64,000 nucleotides of DNA, taken from NCBI RefSeq assembly GCF_006538725.1, contig NZ_BJLQ01000004.1, forward strand, positions 94,581 through 158,580. The letters run 5' to 3'. The position numbers and the translations under genes were made by a program. The stretch is from Cellulomonas gelida (lineage in GTDB: Bacteria > Actinomycetota > Actinomycetes > Actinomycetales > Cellulomonadaceae). The notes below the pieces were generated by a model. It was not told the origin of the DNA and did no database searches. It saw only the letters and a list, made by a program, of their open reading frames with translations. How positions within the stretch are numbered: the first letter of the stretch is position 1; every line of letters starts with the position of its first letter. This document shows positions 18,148 through 29,356 of the stretch, piece by piece.

Positions 18148-19287
18148 CTACAGCAGGTCGTCGCGCCCTGCGGCCCGCCAGCCGTCGACCGCCGCCTTGA
18201 CCTGCTGCGCGTGCGCCCGGGTCGTGACCAGCAGCGCGTCGGGGGTGTCGACGACGACCGCGTCCGGGATGCCGACGACCGACACGGTCCGCCCCGCGGC
18301 GGGCACGACGAACGCGTCGGGCGCCTCCACGCGCAGCACGGCCGCGTCGTCGCCCAGCGTCGTGGTGGGCAGCAGGCCGGCGAGCGAGTCGAAGTCGCCG
18401 ACGTCGTCCCAGCCGAAGTCGCCTGGCACCACGGCCACGCCCCCCGCGGCGGCCACGGGCTCGGCGATCGCGTGGTCGATCGCGATCTTCGTCAGCCCCG
18501 GCCACACACGCGCCAGCACCTCGTCGCGCGCGTCGGTGTCCCACGCTCGGCCGATCTCCCGCAGGCCCGAGGCCAGGCCCGGGATCTGCTGGGCGAGGTG
18601 GTCGAGCAGCACCGCGGCGCGCACGACGAACATGCCCGCGTTCCAGCGGTACTCCCCCGTCGCGAGGTAGGCGACCGCCGTCTGCTCGTCGGGCTTCTCG
18701 ACGAACCCGGCGACGTGCCGCGCGCTGGGCGCGTCCGCGACCCCGAGCGGCGCGGCGGAGCGGATGTAGCCGAACGCGGTCGACGGACCGGTCGCGGTGA
18801 TCCCGATCGTCACGACGAACCCCTCGCGCGCGGCCGCGACGGCCTCACGGACGGCGCGCTCGAACTCGGGCGCGCCGTGGATCACGTGGTCCGCGGCGAA
18901 CGAGCCGAGCACGACGTCGTCGCCGTGCCGCTCGACGAGGATCGCCGCGGCCAGGCCGATCGCCGCCATCGAGTCACGCGGCGAGGGCTCGACGACCAGG
19001 CGGCCGCGCTCCTCGTCGGCCCCGAGCCCCGGCACCTGCTGCGCGACCGCGGCCGCGTGCCGGACGCCGGTCACGACGACCACGCCGTCGGCGCCGGTCA
19101 ACGGCGTCAGCCGGTCGACCGTCGCCTGCAGCAGCGTGCGTCCGGACCCGGTGAGGTCGAGCAGGAACTTCGGGTGCCCGGCGCGCGACAGCGGCCACAG
19201 CCGGGTGCCGGCCCCGCCCGCGGGGACCACGGCGTGGAAGCCCGGGATGCGCGCGGTCGAGGCGGCAGGCGCGTCGTCGTAGGACAT
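18148..19287 (-). CDS. manC: Mannose-1-phosphate guanylyltransferase
   Basis: The 379-residue nucleotidyltransferase makes GDP-mannose from mannose-1-phosphate and GTP. The signature VVPAGGAGTRLWPLSR is at residues 20-35, followed by HPKFLLDL; FVEKPDEQTA and WNAGMFVVR are the sugar-binding parts. It lacks the C-terminal phosphomannose isomerase domain of bifunctional enzymes. The product feeds polyprenyl-phosphate mannose and mannolipids, which fits the GT-C mannosyltransferase-like gene elsewhere in the window. The ATG lies 7 nt after TAGCCT. It is divergent from sdhC. Confidence 0.92.
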   Translation of the reverse strand: MSYDDAPAASTARIPGFHAVVPAGGAGTRLWPLSRAGHPKFLLDLTGSGRTLLQATVDRLTPLTGADGVVVVTGVRHAAAVAQQVPGLGADEERGRLVVEPSPRDSMAAIGLAAAILVERHGDDVVLGSFAADHVIHGAPEFERAVREAVAAAREGFVVTIGITATGPSTAFGYIRSAAPLGVADAPSARHVAGFVEKPDEQTAVAYLATGEYRWNAGMFVVRAAVLLDHLAQQIPGLASGLREIGRAWDTDARDEVLARVWPGLTKIAIDHAIAEPVAAAGGVAVVPGDFGWDDVGDFDSLAGLLPTTTLGDDAAVLRVEAPDAFVVPAAGRTVSVVGIPDAVVVDTPDALLVTTRAHAQQVKAAVDGWRAAGRDDLL

Positions 19288-19294
19288 GCGCGTC

Positions 19295-19300
19295 AGGCTA
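19295..19300 (-). promoter_or_regulatory. -10 box TAGCCT of manC, leaderless
   Basis: TAGCCT on the minus strand is 7 nt before the ATG at 19287. Confidence 0.6.
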
Positions 19301-19386
19301 GTTGGTCGGCCCCGCCACCGGGCCGGCGACGATCACGCGGAACGACCACGCACACACCGCCCGACTGCGCGTCCACGGTCTCACGG

Positions 19387-19402
19387 TGTGGACTTGGTCA
19401 CA
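19387..19402. promoter_or_regulatory. CRP/GlxR-like operator upstream of sdhC
   Basis: TGTGG-ACTTGG-TCACA matches the CRP/GlxR consensus TGTGA-N6-TCACA with one mismatch. The centre is about 68 nt upstream of the start expected from the TACAGT -10 box. A perfect copy lies upstream of gltA. Confidence 0.6.
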
Positions 19403-19431
19403 CGCGGGGCCTCGGACCTAGGGCGGTGCTC

Positions 19432-19447
19432 ACCCACCCTGGTGGGT
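19432..19447. promoter_or_regulatory. Palindrome ACCCACC-CT-GGTGGGT in the sdh promoter
   Basis: A perfect 7-bp inverted repeat with a 2-bp spacer ends 3 bp before the candidate -10 box, in the -35 to -10 spacer. A repressor bound here would block the promoter. The protein is unknown. Confidence 0.45.
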
Positions 19448-19450
19448 CTA

Positions 19451-19456
19451 TACAGT
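19451..19456 (+). promoter_or_regulatory. -10 box TACAGT of the sdh operon
   Basis: TACAGT (within TATACAGT) would start transcription near 19463, giving a leader of about 50 nt with an AGGAGG ribosome site. Confidence 0.5.
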
Positions 19457-19513
19457 GAGGTACGCCCATGGGACGAGGCCGTCCCACCCCTGACTCGCCA
19501 GGAGGCACCGCCC

Positions 19514-19933
19514 GTGTCCGCAGCGCCCACCGCGCCCTCCTCGCCACCGGCGAAGACCAAGGCGCCCCTCGGCACTCTCTATCGAGGGCGTGAGGGGATG
19601 TGGTCCTGGGTCGCGCACCGCGTCACCGGCGTCGCGATCTTCTTCTTCCTGCTCGTGCACGTGCTCGACACGTCGCTCGTGCGCGTCTCCCCGGAGGCGT
19701 ACAACGAGGTCATCGGGACGTACAAGAACCCGGTCATGGGGCTGGGCGAAGCGGGCCTCGTCGCCGCGATCGTGTTCCACGCCTTCAACGGCGTCCGCAT
19801 CATGCTCGTCGACTTCTGGGCCAAGGGCCCGAAGTACCAGCGCGTGATGCTGTGGATCGTCATCGGCCTGTTCGTCGTGACCATGGCGGGCTTCCTGCCG
19901 CGGCACCTCATGCACGTCTTCGGGGGTGAGTGA
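19514..19933 (+). CDS. sdhC: Succinate dehydrogenase cytochrome b556 subunit
   Basis: The 139-residue membrane anchor has three helices (about 33-53, 76-96, 113-133) and the heme-ligand histidine region VAHRVTGVAIFFFLLVH, plus VFHAFNGVRIML in helix 2. It binds heme b and quinone together with SdhD. The GTG at 19514 is chosen because AGGAGG (19500-19505) lies 8 nt upstream; the Pro/Ala/Lys-rich N-terminus is not conserved. First gene of sdhCDAB; 3 nt separate it from sdhD. The upstream CRP-like and palindromic sites suggest carbon-source or redox control. Confidence 0.94.
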   Translation: MSAAPTAPSSPPAKTKAPLGTLYRGREGMWSWVAHRVTGVAIFFFLLVHVLDTSLVRVSPEAYNEVIGTYKNPVMGLGEAGLVAAIVFHAFNGVRIMLVDFWAKGPKYQRVMLWIVIGLFVVTMAGFLPRHLMHVFGGE

Positions 19934-19936
19934 CCG

Positions 19937-20395
19937 ATGACCACCATCGCCGACCCCAAGGCGCCGCGCCCGCCGCGCGCCCGCCCGTCGCGGCTGACGA
20001 CGCGTGGCAACACCGAGCTCTACGGCTGGGTCTTCATGCGCGCGTCGGGCGCCCTGCTGATCGTGCTGATCTTCGGGCACCTGTTCATGAACCTCGTCGC
20101 GGGTGACGGCATCTCCGCGATCGACTTCGGCTTCGTCGCCGGCAAGTGGGCCTCGCCGCTGTGGCAGATCTGGGACCTGCTCATGCTCTGGCTCGCGATG
20201 ATCCACGGCACGAACGGCATGCGCACGATCGTCAACGACTACGCGAGCAAGGACGGCACGCGCCTGGTCCTCAAGGGCCTGCTGTACCTCGCGTTCACCG
20301 TGACCGTGGTCCTGGGGACGCTCGTGATCTTCACGTTCGACCCGTGCCCCACCGATGCGCCGCTGAACCTGCTGCCGTCGTTCTGCACCGCCTGA
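19937..20395 (+). CDS. sdhD: Succinate dehydrogenase hydrophobic membrane anchor subunit
   Basis: The 152-residue second anchor subunit has three helices, with [19 protein letters not shown] in helix 1 and [16 protein letters not shown] after helix 2. Together with SdhC it holds heme b and the quinone site of complex II in the inner membrane. The spacing from sdhC (3 nt) and to sdhA (22 nt, with GAAGGAA as ribosome site) indicates one operon. Confidence 0.92.
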   Translation: MTTIADPKAPRPPRARPSRLTTRGNTELYGWVFMRASGALLIVLIFGHLFMNLVAGDGISAIDFGFVAGKWASPLWQIWDLLMLWLAMIHGTNGMRTIVNDYASKDGTRLVLKGLLYLAFTVTVVLGTLVIFTFDPCPTDAPLNLLPSFCTA

Positions 20396-20417
20396 CGCCC
20401 GAAGGAACCCCAGACAC

Positions 20418-22265
20418 ATGCAGACCCACCAGTACGACGTCGTCATCGTCGGCGCGGGCGGTGCCGGGATGCGCGCGGCGCTCGAGTCGTCGACGCGCGT
20501 GCGGACCGCCGTCATCAGCAAGCTCTACCCCACGCGCTCCCACACCGGCGCGGCGCAGGGCGGCATGTGCGCCGCCCTGGCCAACGTCGAGGAGGACAAC
20601 TGGGAGTGGCACACGTTCGACACCGTCAAGGGCGGTGACTACCTGGTCGACCAGGACGCCGCCGAGATCATGGCCAAGGAGGCCATCGACGCGGTGCTCG
20701 ACCTCGAGAAGATGGGTCTGCCGTTCAACCGCACGCCCGAGGGCCGGATCGACCAGCGTCGGTTCGGCGGGCACACGCGCAACCACGGCGAGGCCGCCGT
20801 GCGCCGCGCGTGCTACGCCGCGGACCGCACGGGCCACATGATCCTGCAGACGCTCTACCAGCAGTGCGTGAAGAACGACGTCGAGTTCTTCAACGAGTTC
20901 TACGTGCTCGACCTGCTCGTCGACCACGACCTCGCCGCGGGCCACGTGGCCGAGGGCGAGGAGGTCAACGTCTCGGGCGTCGTCGCGTACGAGCTCGCCA
21001 CGGGTGAGATCCACGTCTTCCAGGCCAAGGCCGTCGTGTTCGCCACGGGCGGCGCGGGCAAGATATTCAAGACGACCTCGAACGCGCACACGCTCACGGG
21101 CGACGGCATGGCGCTGGCGTACCGCCGCGGCATCCCGCTCGAGGACATGGAGTTCTTCCAGTTCCACCCGACCGGCCTCGCGGGCCTGGGCATCCTGCTG
21201 TCCGAGGCCGCGCGCGGCGAGGGCGGCATCCTGCGCAACTCCGACGGCGAGCGCTTCATGGAGCGCTACGCCCCGACGATCAAGGACCTGGCCCCGCGCG
21301 ACATCGTCGCCCGGTCCATGGCCAACGAGGTCCGCGAGGGCCGCGGCGCGGGTCCGAACAAGGACTACGTGCTGCTCGACCTGACGCACCTCGAGCCCGC
21401 GCACATCGACGCCAAGCTCCCCGACATCACCGAGTTCGCGCGCACGTACCTCGGCATCGAGCCGTACACCGAGCCCGTCCCGGTGTACCCGACCGCGCAC
21501 TACGCGATGGGCGGCATCCCGACGAACGTCGAGGGTGAGGTGCTGCGCAACGACACCGACGTCATCAAGGGCCTCTACGCGGCCGGCGAGGTCGCGTGCG
21601 TCTCGGTGCACGGCTCCAACCGCCTGGGCACCAACTCGCTGCTCGACATCAACGTGTTCGGCAAGCGCGCGGGTCGCTCCGCGGCGGCGTACGCCGCGCA
21701 GGCCGCGTTCGTCGAGATCCCGGACAGCCCGGCCGCCACGGTCGAGTCCGAGCTCGAGACGATCCGCACCCGCCCGGACGGGGAGCGTGTCGCGGACATC
21801 CGCAAGGCGTTGCAGGAGACCATGGACGCGAACGCGCAGGTGTTCCGCACCGCGGAGTCCCTGACCCAGGCGCTGTCCGACGTCAAGGCGCTGCAGAAGC
21901 GGTTCCAGGCGGTGTCCGTGCAGGACAAGTCCCGCACGTTCAACACCGACCTGCTCGAGGCCGTCGAGCTGGGCTTCCTGCTGGACATCGCCGAGACGGT
22001 CGTCGTCGGTGCGCTCAACCGCAAGGAGTCGCGCGGCGGTCACTTCCGCGAGGACTTCCCCGACCGGGACGACGCGGGCTACATGCGGCACACCATGGCG
22101 TACCGTCGCCCGGTGCCGACCGAGGGGCGGCAGTGGTCCGCGGGCGGCGACGGCGACTCCGAGGGGTCGTTCCACCACGTCGAGACGTTCGACGACTACC
22201 AGCTGGTGCTCGGCTCCAAGCCCGTCACCATGACCCGCTACCAGCCGATGGAGCGCAAGTACTGA
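20418..22265 (+). CDS. sdhA: Succinate dehydrogenase flavoprotein subunit
   Basis: The 615-residue catalytic subunit oxidises succinate to fumarate with covalently bound FAD. It shows the FAD motif [14 protein letters not shown] at the N-terminus, the flavinylation His in [15 protein letters not shown] (about residue 43), the dicarboxylate-binding QFHPTGLAG and [10 protein letters not shown], and the C-terminal [12 protein letters not shown]. Length fits SdhA of aerobic actinobacteria. The stop TGA shares a base with the ATG of sdhB (TGATG), consistent with coupled translation. Confidence 0.97.
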   Translation: MQTHQYDVVIVGAGGAGMRAALESSTRVRTAVISKLYPTRSHTGAAQGGMCAALANVEEDNWEWHTFDTVKGGDYLVDQDAAEIMAKEAIDAVLDLEKMGLPFNRTPEGRIDQRRFGGHTRNHGEAAVRRACYAADRTGHMILQTLYQQCVKNDVEFFNEFYVLDLLVDHDLAAGHVAEGEEVNVSGVVAYELATGEIHVFQAKAVVFATGGAGKIFKTTSNAHTLTGDGMALAYRRGIPLEDMEFFQFHPTGLAGLGILLSEAARGEGGILRNSDGERFMERYAPTIKDLAPRDIVARSMANEVREGRGAGPNKDYVLLDLTHLEPAHIDAKLPDITEFARTYLGIEPYTEPVPVYPTAHYAMGGIPTNVEGEVLRNDTDVIKGLYAAGEVACVSVHGSNRLGTNSLLDINVFGKRAGRSAAAYAAQAAFVEIPDSPAATVESELETIRTRPDGERVADIRKALQETMDANAQVFRTAESLTQALSDVKALQKRFQAVSVQDKSRTFNTDLLEAVELGFLLDIAETVVVGALNRKESRGGHFREDFPDRDDAGYMRHTMAYRRPVPTEGRQWSAGGDGDSEGSFHHVETFDDYQLVLGSKPVTMTRYQPMERKY

Positions 22266-23023
22266 TGAGTGCCACGATCGAGGACGCCCCCAAGGTCGGG
22301 TCCGTGCCGACGTTCACGGTCACCCTGCGCGTCGCGCGTCACCTGCCCGCCGACGACGGCACCGCCGACACGCGCTGGGACGAGTTCCAGCTCCAGGTGC
22401 ACGGCACCGACCGCGTGCTGGACGCGCTGCACATGGTCAAGTGGGACCAGGACGGCTCGCTGACGTTCCGCCGCTCGTGCGCGCACGGCATCTGCGGCTC
22501 CGACGCGATGCGGATCAACGGCCGCAACCGGCTCGCGTGCAAGACGCTGCTGAAGGACCTCGACCCGTCCAAGCCGATCACGGTCGAGCCCATCAAGGGC
22601 CTGCCGGTGATCAAGGACCTCGTGGTCGACATGGAGCCGTTCTTCGCCTCCTACCGCGAGATCATGCCGTTCCTCATCACCACGGGGAACGAGCCGACCA
22701 AGGAGCGCCTGCAGTCCGCCGAGCAGCGCGCACGGTTCGACGACACGACCAAGTGCATCCTGTGCGCGTCGTGCACGTCGTCGTGCCCGGTGTTCTGGAC
22801 CGACGGGCAGTACTTCGGCCCCGCTGCGATCGTCAACGCGCACCGGTTCATCTTCGACAGCCGCGACGAGGGCGGAGCCCAGCGCCTCGAGATCCTCAAC
22901 GACAAGGAGGGCGTGTGGCGCTGTCGCACGACCTTCAACTGCACCGAGGCGTGCCCGCGCGGCATCGAGGTCACGAAGGCGATCCAAGAGGTCAAGCGCG
23001 CGATGATCACGCGCGCGTTCTGA
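22265..23023 (+). CDS. sdhB: Succinate dehydrogenase iron-sulfur subunit
   Basis: The 252-residue electron-transfer subunit carries three clusters. SCAHGICGSDAMR with a later Cys (NRLAC) binds [2Fe-2S]; CILCASCTSSCP binds [4Fe-4S]; the remaining cysteines in CRTTFNCTEACPRGI bind [3Fe-4S]. It connects the FAD of SdhA to the quinone site. The ATG at 22265 overlaps the sdhA stop by one base. It is the last gene of the sdh operon, although the following phosphotransferase gene starts only 5 nt downstream and may be read through. Confidence 0.97.
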   Translation: MSATIEDAPKVGSVPTFTVTLRVARHLPADDGTADTRWDEFQLQVHGTDRVLDALHMVKWDQDGSLTFRRSCAHGICGSDAMRINGRNRLACKTLLKDLDPSKPITVEPIKGLPVIKDLVVDMEPFFASYREIMPFLITTGNEPTKERLQSAEQRARFDDTTKCILCASCTSSCPVFWTDGQYFGPAAIVNAHRFIFDSRDEGGAQRLEILNDKEGVWRCRTTFNCTEACPRGIEVTKAIQEVKRAMITRAF

Positions 23024-23028
23024 GGGCC

Positions 23029-23808
23029 GTGGAGCGCTCCGGCGCGTCGGGTGAGGAGACCGAGGTCGTCCTGCCCGGCGGCAACGTCGGCGGCGCGGTC
23101 CGTGTCGGGGCGACGGTGCGCCGCCCGACGGGACCGTGGACGCCGGCCGTCCACGAGCTGCTGACGTTCCTGACGGACGCGGGCCTGCGCTGCGTGCCGC
23201 GCGTGCACGGGTTCGACGAGCGGGGCCGGGAGGTCCTCGACTTCCTGCCGGGCGACGTCGTGCCCGTCGGCGTCACCGAGCTCTCCGACGCGCAGCTGGC
23301 CTCGGCCGCGCGGTGGCTGCGCGACTTCCACACCGTCGTCGCCGGATTCCCGCGCGGGTCGCGGCGCTGGCGCTTCACCGAGCGCGCGCTGGGGCCGGGC
23401 GAGATCGTCTGCCACCACGACTCCGCGATGTACAACCTCGCGTTCGACGGCGACGAGCTCGTCGGGGTCTTCGACTGGGACGTCGCGGGGCCGGGCGTGC
23501 CGCTCGACGACCTGGCGATGCTCGCCTGGGCGTCGCCGCTGCTCGTCCCCGACGGCGACTCAGCCCGGATGGCCCACGGCCTGCGCGTGCTCGCCGACGC
23601 GTACGGCGACGTCGACCCGGTGGCCCTGCTGCTGCACGTCGAGCAACGCATGACGGCCTCGTGCGATCGCATCGCGGCAGGTCAGCGTGCGGGCGACGAG
23701 GGCATGCGCCGCCTCGGCGAACGCGGTGAGCCCGCCGCCACACGGGCCCGGCTCGCGCGGCTCGTCGCCCGCACCGACGAGCTCACCGACGCGCTCGCAC
23801 GCGCCTGA
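23029..23808 (+). CDS. Aminoglycoside phosphotransferase (APH/choline kinase) family protein
   Basis: The 259-residue protein has the kinase core HHDSAMYNLAF (catalytic Asp and metal Asn) and the metal motif VFDWDVAGPG, but the N-lobe is short. Such proteins phosphorylate small molecules; many encoded in soil actinobacteria have no known substrate, and an antibiotic-resistance role should not be assumed. The GTG at 23029 is inferred because it directly follows the sdhB stop and no better start is found; a ribosome site is weak (TGAGGG). It converges on the YihY gene with a 4-nt gap. Confidence 0.8.
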   Translation: MERSGASGEETEVVLPGGNVGGAVRVGATVRRPTGPWTPAVHELLTFLTDAGLRCVPRVHGFDERGREVLDFLPGDVVPVGVTELSDAQLASAARWLRDFHTVVAGFPRGSRRWRFTERALGPGEIVCHHDSAMYNLAFDGDELVGVFDWDVAGPGVPLDDLAMLAWASPLLVPDGDSARMAHGLRVLADAYGDVDPVALLLHVEQRMTASCDRIAAGQRAGDEGMRRLGERGEPAATRARLARLVARTDELTDALARA

Positions 23809-23812
23809 GGCG

Positions 23813-24820
23813 TCACGCCTCCTGCGGCACCGGCGAGGGCTGGGGCGGCGGGTTCGCGGTCCACGCCGCGGCGAGCAGCACGATGCGCGCGATGAGGTTG
23901 ACCCACACGAGCAGGGTCACGACGACCGCGAACGACGCCAGCACGGGGTTCTTCGTCGCGCTCCCGGCGACCACCGATGTCCCGAGGATGCGCACGACCC
24001 CGATGCCCGCGGCAGCGATCGCCGCACCGCGCAGCAGGTCGCGCCGGGGCGGGTGCTCGTCCGCCAGGACCCGCACGACCAGCACGAACACGGCCGCGTC
24101 GACGACGAACGCCACGAGCGCACCCGCGACGCCCACGGCCACGGTCGACGCGCCGCCCCAGCCGAGCTCGCGCAGCACCCACTGCACGGCACCGGCGACC
24201 GCGGTCGTGAGCAGCGCCGAGGCGAGCACCGCGAGCGCGAAGCCCGCGAGCCCGCCGAGCTCGCGCAGCTTGCCGAGCACCAGGTTGCCGCCCCCGCCCT
24301 CGTCGGAGAACATCGCGCGCACGCCGGTGCGCAGCGCGGCGGTGGCCGCCAGGGCGGACAGCAGCAGCACGACGAACGCGACCACGCCCGCCGCCGTCAG
24401 GCCCGCGCTCAGGTGCAGCGTGGCGGGGTCGACGAGGCCCTCGTCGCCCGGGCTCGTCTTCACCAGGCCGGGAACCGCGCTGTCGATCGACTCGAGCACC
24501 TGGGAGCGCAGCTCCTCGTTCCCGCCGAGCACGGCCATGAAGATCGTCCAGCCGATCGTGAGCGCCGCGAACACCGAGAACAGCGCGGCGTACGCGATGC
24601 CGCCCGTCAGGACTCCCCCTCCGCGGGCGCCGAACCGCGCGTTCGCGCGGGCGGGGCGCGTCGCCTGCCACCAGGCGAGCAGCGCGCGCACGCGGGCGAC
24701 GAGGCGCGCGGGGAGGGACGCGCGCGCCGGGAGGACGTCCTCGCCGACGTCCTGCGCGGCGTGCAGGTGCGCCGCCCCCGAGCCTGCCGCGGGCTCCACC
24801 TCGTCGTCTCGTCGTTCCAC
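23813..24820 (-). CDS. YihY/BrkB family integral membrane protein
   Basis: The 335-residue protein has six predicted helices preceded by a charged N-terminus of about 55 residues. The conserved RFGARGGGVLTGGIAYAALFS start of helix 1 and EHPPRRDLLRGA near the end match the YihY/BrkB (YhjD) family, proposed to be envelope transporters. The exact substrate is unknown. The GTG lies 6 nt after TAGCCT, so the transcript is probably leaderless. A YhjD homologue is next to trpS in M. tuberculosis too (recalled), as here. Confidence 0.88.
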   Translation of the reverse strand: MERRDDEVEPAAGSGAAHLHAAQDVGEDVLPARASLPARLVARVRALLAWWQATRPARANARFGARGGGVLTGGIAYAALFSVFAALTIGWTIFMAVLGGNEELRSQVLESIDSAVPGLVKTSPGDEGLVDPATLHLSAGLTAAGVVAFVVLLLSALAATAALRTGVRAMFSDEGGGGNLVLGKLRELGGLAGFALAVLASALLTTAVAGAVQWVLRELGWGGASTVAVGVAGALVAFVVDAAVFVLVVRVLADEHPPRRDLLRGAAIAAAGIGVVRILGTSVVAGSATKNPVLASFAVVVTLLVWVNLIARIVLLAAAWTANPPPQPSPVPQEA

Positions 24821-24826
24821 GGCACG

Positions 24827-24832
24827 AGGCTA
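24827..24832 (-). promoter_or_regulatory. -10 box TAGCCT of the YihY gene, leaderless
   Basis: TAGCCT on the minus strand is 6 nt before the GTG at 24820, inside the short gap that follows the 2'-5' ligase-like gene. Confidence 0.6.
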
Positions 24833-24873
24833 GGTGAGGGTCTCCAGGGCGGCACCCCGGCCGCACGGTCGGC

Positions 24874-26537
<1,664 letters not shown>

Positions 26538-26888
26538 TCAGGTGGCCTCGTCGTCGTACGGCGCGGGGCCGACCAACGGGGCGGAGGCAGCGGGTGGGAT
26601 GCCGACGACGGCGCTCGCCGCGGCCCGGCGTGCCGTCGACGGCTCGTCGAGCAGCGCGTCGCGGACGATCCGTCGCGGGTCGTACTTGCGCGGGTCGAGC
26701 GCCTCCCAGTCGACACCGAGGTCGCCGGTCTCCTCGTCGAGCCTCGTGCGCGCCTGGGAGATCCACTCCCTGCCGCGCCGCACGAGCACCGCGAGCTGCT
26801 CGGCGTAGGCCGGTAGCCGCTGCGGCCCGATCACCAGGGCCGCGACGACGAAGAGCACGATGAGCTCTCCGCCGTTGATGTCGAACAC
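26538..26888 (-). CDS. tatB: Sec-independent protein translocase subunit TatB
   Basis: The 116-residue protein starts with a short periplasmic segment (MFDING), one helix (about 7-22), the hinge IGPQRLP and an amphipathic basic helix, the pattern of TatA/TatB. The longer disordered C-terminus and the neighbourhood (sigE, anti-sigma, htrA) favour TatB, as in mycobacteria. It would form the twin-arginine receptor with TatC, encoded elsewhere. The GTG is 6 nt after TAGCCT, so it has a separate leaderless promoter although it lies 72 nt after htrA. Confidence 0.88.
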   Translation of the reverse strand: MFDINGGELIVLFVVAALVIGPQRLPAYAEQLAVLVRRGREWISQARTRLDEETGDLGVDWEALDPRKYDPRRIVRDALLDEPSTARRAAASAVVGIPPAASAPLVGPAPYDDEAT

Positions 26889-26894
26889 CGGCTC

Positions 26895-26900
26895 AGGCTA
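26895..26900 (-). promoter_or_regulatory. -10 box TAGCCT of tatB, leaderless
   Basis: TAGCCT on the minus strand is 6 nt before the GTG at 26888, in the gap after htrA. Confidence 0.6.
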
Positions 26901-26960
26901 CCCCGCTCACGCCGTGCGACCGACGCGGTTTCCCGGGGCCGCGTGCCGTACGACGCGCGC

Positions 26961-28379
26961 CTACTGCGACTCGTCGAGCTCCACGTCGACCGTGTGCTCG
27001 CGCGTGCCGGACCGGACCGTCAGCTCGATCACGTCGCCCGGCTCGTGCGCGCGGATCGCGACGATGAGCTCGTCGGGGTCGGTCACGGGTCGCCCGTCGA
27101 TCGCGACGATCACGTCGCCCGGCTCGATGCCCGCGAGCTGCGCCGGGCCGCCCTGCGTGACGGGCTCCTGCCCCTCCTGGGCCTCGCTCGAGACACGGAC
27201 GCCCTCGCCGCCGTACTGCCGGTCGAGCAGCACGCCGATGATCGGGTAGGTCGCGTGCCCGGTCTCGATGAGCTGCGTCGCGGTCCGCCGCGCCTGGTTG
27301 GACCCGATCGCGAACCCGAGCCCGATGCTCCCGCCCGCGGCCGACTGGCCCGGGGGCTGGGCGATCGCCGAGTTGATGCCGATGACCTCGCCGCGCGCGT
27401 CCACGAGCGGCCCCCCGGAGTTGCCCGGGTTGATCGCCGCGTCCGTCTGGATGGCGTTGATGAACGCGGTGTCGGTCTCGTCGCCCGCCGACACGGGCCG
27501 GTTGAGCGCCGAGACGATGCCCGTGGTGACGGTCCCGGTGAGCCCGAGCGGCGCACCGATCGCGACGACCGGGTCACCGACGCGCACCGAGTCCGAGTCG
27601 CCCAGCGCGAGCGGGACGAGCCCGTCGACGTCGACCTTGATGACCGCCAGGTCGTACTCCGCGGTCCGGCCGACGATCGTCGCGGTCGCCTCCCGGCCGT
27701 CGGAGAACGTCACGACGAGCGCGCCGCCGTCGGCGTCCGCACCGGCGACCACGTGGTTGTTGGTGAGCAGGTAGCCGTCCTGGCGCAGCACGAAGCCCGA
27801 GCCCGTCGCCGCACCCGCGGCCGACGACGCCTCGATCGACACGACGCTCGGGAGCACGGCCGCGGCGATCGACGCCACCGACGCGTCGCCCATGGTCTCC
27901 GCGGCCCCGCTCGGGCGGGTGACGGTCGCCGGAAGGCCCGCGTCGGCCAGGTGGTCGTCCTGGAGCAGACGCGAGCCGGCCATCCCGCCGAGGAGGCCCG
28001 CGGCGAGCGCGAGCGCGGCGATGCCCGCGACCCAGCCGCCCGAGAGCCCGCGGCCCCGGCGCCGCCCCGACGACGCCTGGTCCGACCATGCGCTCGGCGC
28101 CCAAGGAGTCGCATAGGGCGCGTGCGACCCGGCCGAGCCCTGCCGCCCGTCCGCGGGCGACCACGCGTAGCCGGGCGGCCCGGACGCGTGGGGGACGGGC
28201 TGCGGACGCTGGGCGTACCAGCCGCCGGTCGGCTCCTGCGGGATCGGGGCCGTGGGCGCGTGGCTCGGATGCGCGGGATCATCCGTGAACCGCTGCGGAC
28301 CGGTGCGCGGCGTGGGGCCGGGCTGCGCGAACAGCGGCCGCTCGTGCTCGTCGTGGGGCGTCATGTCGTTCGTCGTCAT
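26961..28379 (-). CDS. htrA: HtrA/DegP-type membrane-anchored serine protease with PDZ domain
   Basis: The 472-residue protease has a cytoplasmic Pro/Gly/Ala-rich region (1-125), one helix (about 133-155), an S1C trypsin-like domain and a C-terminal PDZ domain (about 385-465). The triad is visible: His in TNNHVVAGAD, Asp in YDLAVIKVD and Ser in NPGNSGGPLVD. It would degrade or chaperone misfolded exported proteins at the outer face of the membrane. The start overlaps the anti-sigma stop (28376-28379), so it is in the sigE operon. Confidence 0.94.
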   Translation of the reverse strand: MTTNDMTPHDEHERPLFAQPGPTPRTGPQRFTDDPAHPSHAPTAPIPQEPTGGWYAQRPQPVPHASGPPGYAWSPADGRQGSAGSHAPYATPWAPSAWSDQASSGRRRGRGLSGGWVAGIAALALAAGLLGGMAGSRLLQDDHLADAGLPATVTRPSGAAETMGDASVASIAAAVLPSVVSIEASSAAGAATGSGFVLRQDGYLLTNNHVVAGADADGGALVVTFSDGREATATIVGRTAEYDLAVIKVDVDGLVPLALGDSDSVRVGDPVVAIGAPLGLTGTVTTGIVSALNRPVSAGDETDTAFINAIQTDAAINPGNSGGPLVDARGEVIGINSAIAQPPGQSAAGGSIGLGFAIGSNQARRTATQLIETGHATYPIIGVLLDRQYGGEGVRVSSEAQEGQEPVTQGGPAQLAGIEPGDVIVAIDGRPVTDPDELIVAIRAHEPGDVIELTVRSGTREHTVDVELDESQ

Positions 28380-29356
28380 CGCCCGTCGAGCGCCCCGGCC
28401 ACGGTCGACCAGCCGCGCGAGATGCGCGCCGGCACGCCGCCGTCGAACGCGGCCACGGGGAAGGCCTCGACGAACGAGGACGCGTCACCACCCGCGACCA
28501 CCTGGACCACGGTCGAGCCGCACTGCCACACCACGTGCCACGGCGCGTACGACAGCACGTACGTCTCGTGCCCGCCGATGCTCACGCGGTCCGCGCGGGC
28601 CAGCACGGACGTGTCCAGGCGACCCTCCTGCTCGGTCACGACGAGCGTCCCCTCCGCGCTCGCGAGGTCGACCTCGAGCACACGCTCGTCGGCGACCCAC
28701 CGCACCGCGGAGACGGACCAACCCTCGGGCAGGGTGTCGGGGAAGCTCCAGCCCCGCGCGCGCAGCGACGCGACGATGCCCTGCGTCTCGTCGACGGCGG
28801 ACCCGGCCACGGCGTTGACCGCCGAGCCCGACGAGGAGGCACCGGACGCGAGCGTGCCGGACGACCCGGACGTGCCCATGGACGCGCTGCCGAGCAGGTC
28901 GAGGTCGGCGCCGGGGTGCCCGACGGGCGCGACCACGGGACGGTCCCCGAGGACGAACAGCATCGCGGCGATCGCGCCGACGCCCGCGAGCGAGCCCGCG
29001 GCGATCCGCGGCAGCCTGCGCTCGGCGACCTCGCCGCGCAGCGCACGCGCGCGCCGGCCGTGCACCGCGGGGACCCCGAGGGGCTGGGCGAACGGGTCGC
29101 GGGCCGCGGCGGTGCCGCACGCGGCGGGCACCGGCGCGGCGGGTGCGAGCGACATCAGTCGCGCCGTGAGGTCGGGGGCCTGGGGCACGTCGTCGCACGC
29201 GGCGGCCGCGAGCGCGCGGCGGGCCAGGCGGGCGGCGGCGAGCTCGTCGGCGCACTGCGCGCACGCGGCGACGTGCACGAGCACGCGGTCGGTCGCGATC
29301 GGTGACAGCCTGCCGTCGACCAGCTCGCTCAGCTGCGACCCGAGGTGGTGCGTCAT
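28376..29356 (-). CDS. Zinc-binding anti-sigma factor (RseA-like)
   Basis: The 326-residue protein has an N-terminal zinc anti-sigma motif, His28-x3-Cys32-x2-Cys35 (HVAACAQC), then a variable region, one helix (about 120-140) and a large extracytoplasmic domain. Such ZAS proteins hold the cognate ECF sigma factor until stress triggers release or proteolysis. The extracytoplasmic domain (about 180 residues) is larger than in mycobacterial RseA. The ATGA-type overlap with sigE upstream and with htrA downstream means the three are made from one mRNA. Confidence 0.9.
   Translation of the reverse strand: MTHHLGSQLSELVDGRLSPIATDRVLVHVAACAQCADELAAARLARRALAAAACDDVPQAPDLTARLMSLAPAAPVPAACGTAAARDPFAQPLGVPAVHGRRARALRGEVAERRLPRIAAGSLAGVGAIAAMLFVLGDRPVVAPVGHPGADLDLLGSASMGTSGSSGTLASGASSSGSAVNAVAGSAVDETQGIVASLRARGWSFPDTLPEGWSVSAVRWVADERVLEVDLASAEGTLVVTEQEGRLDTSVLARADRVSIGGHETYVLSYAPWHVVWQCGSTVVQVVAGGDASSFVEAFPVAAFDGGVPARISRGWSTVAGALDGR

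Noticed and set aside
19468..19595. ATG-initiated ORF in the sdhC leader
   Set aside because: It has no leaderless spacing or ribosome site, is out of frame with sdhC and reads through the sdhC start; AGGAGG clearly serves GTG 19514.
23029..23808. An antibiotic-resistance gene
   Set aside because: APH-fold proteins are common with unknown substrates and nothing here points to resistance.
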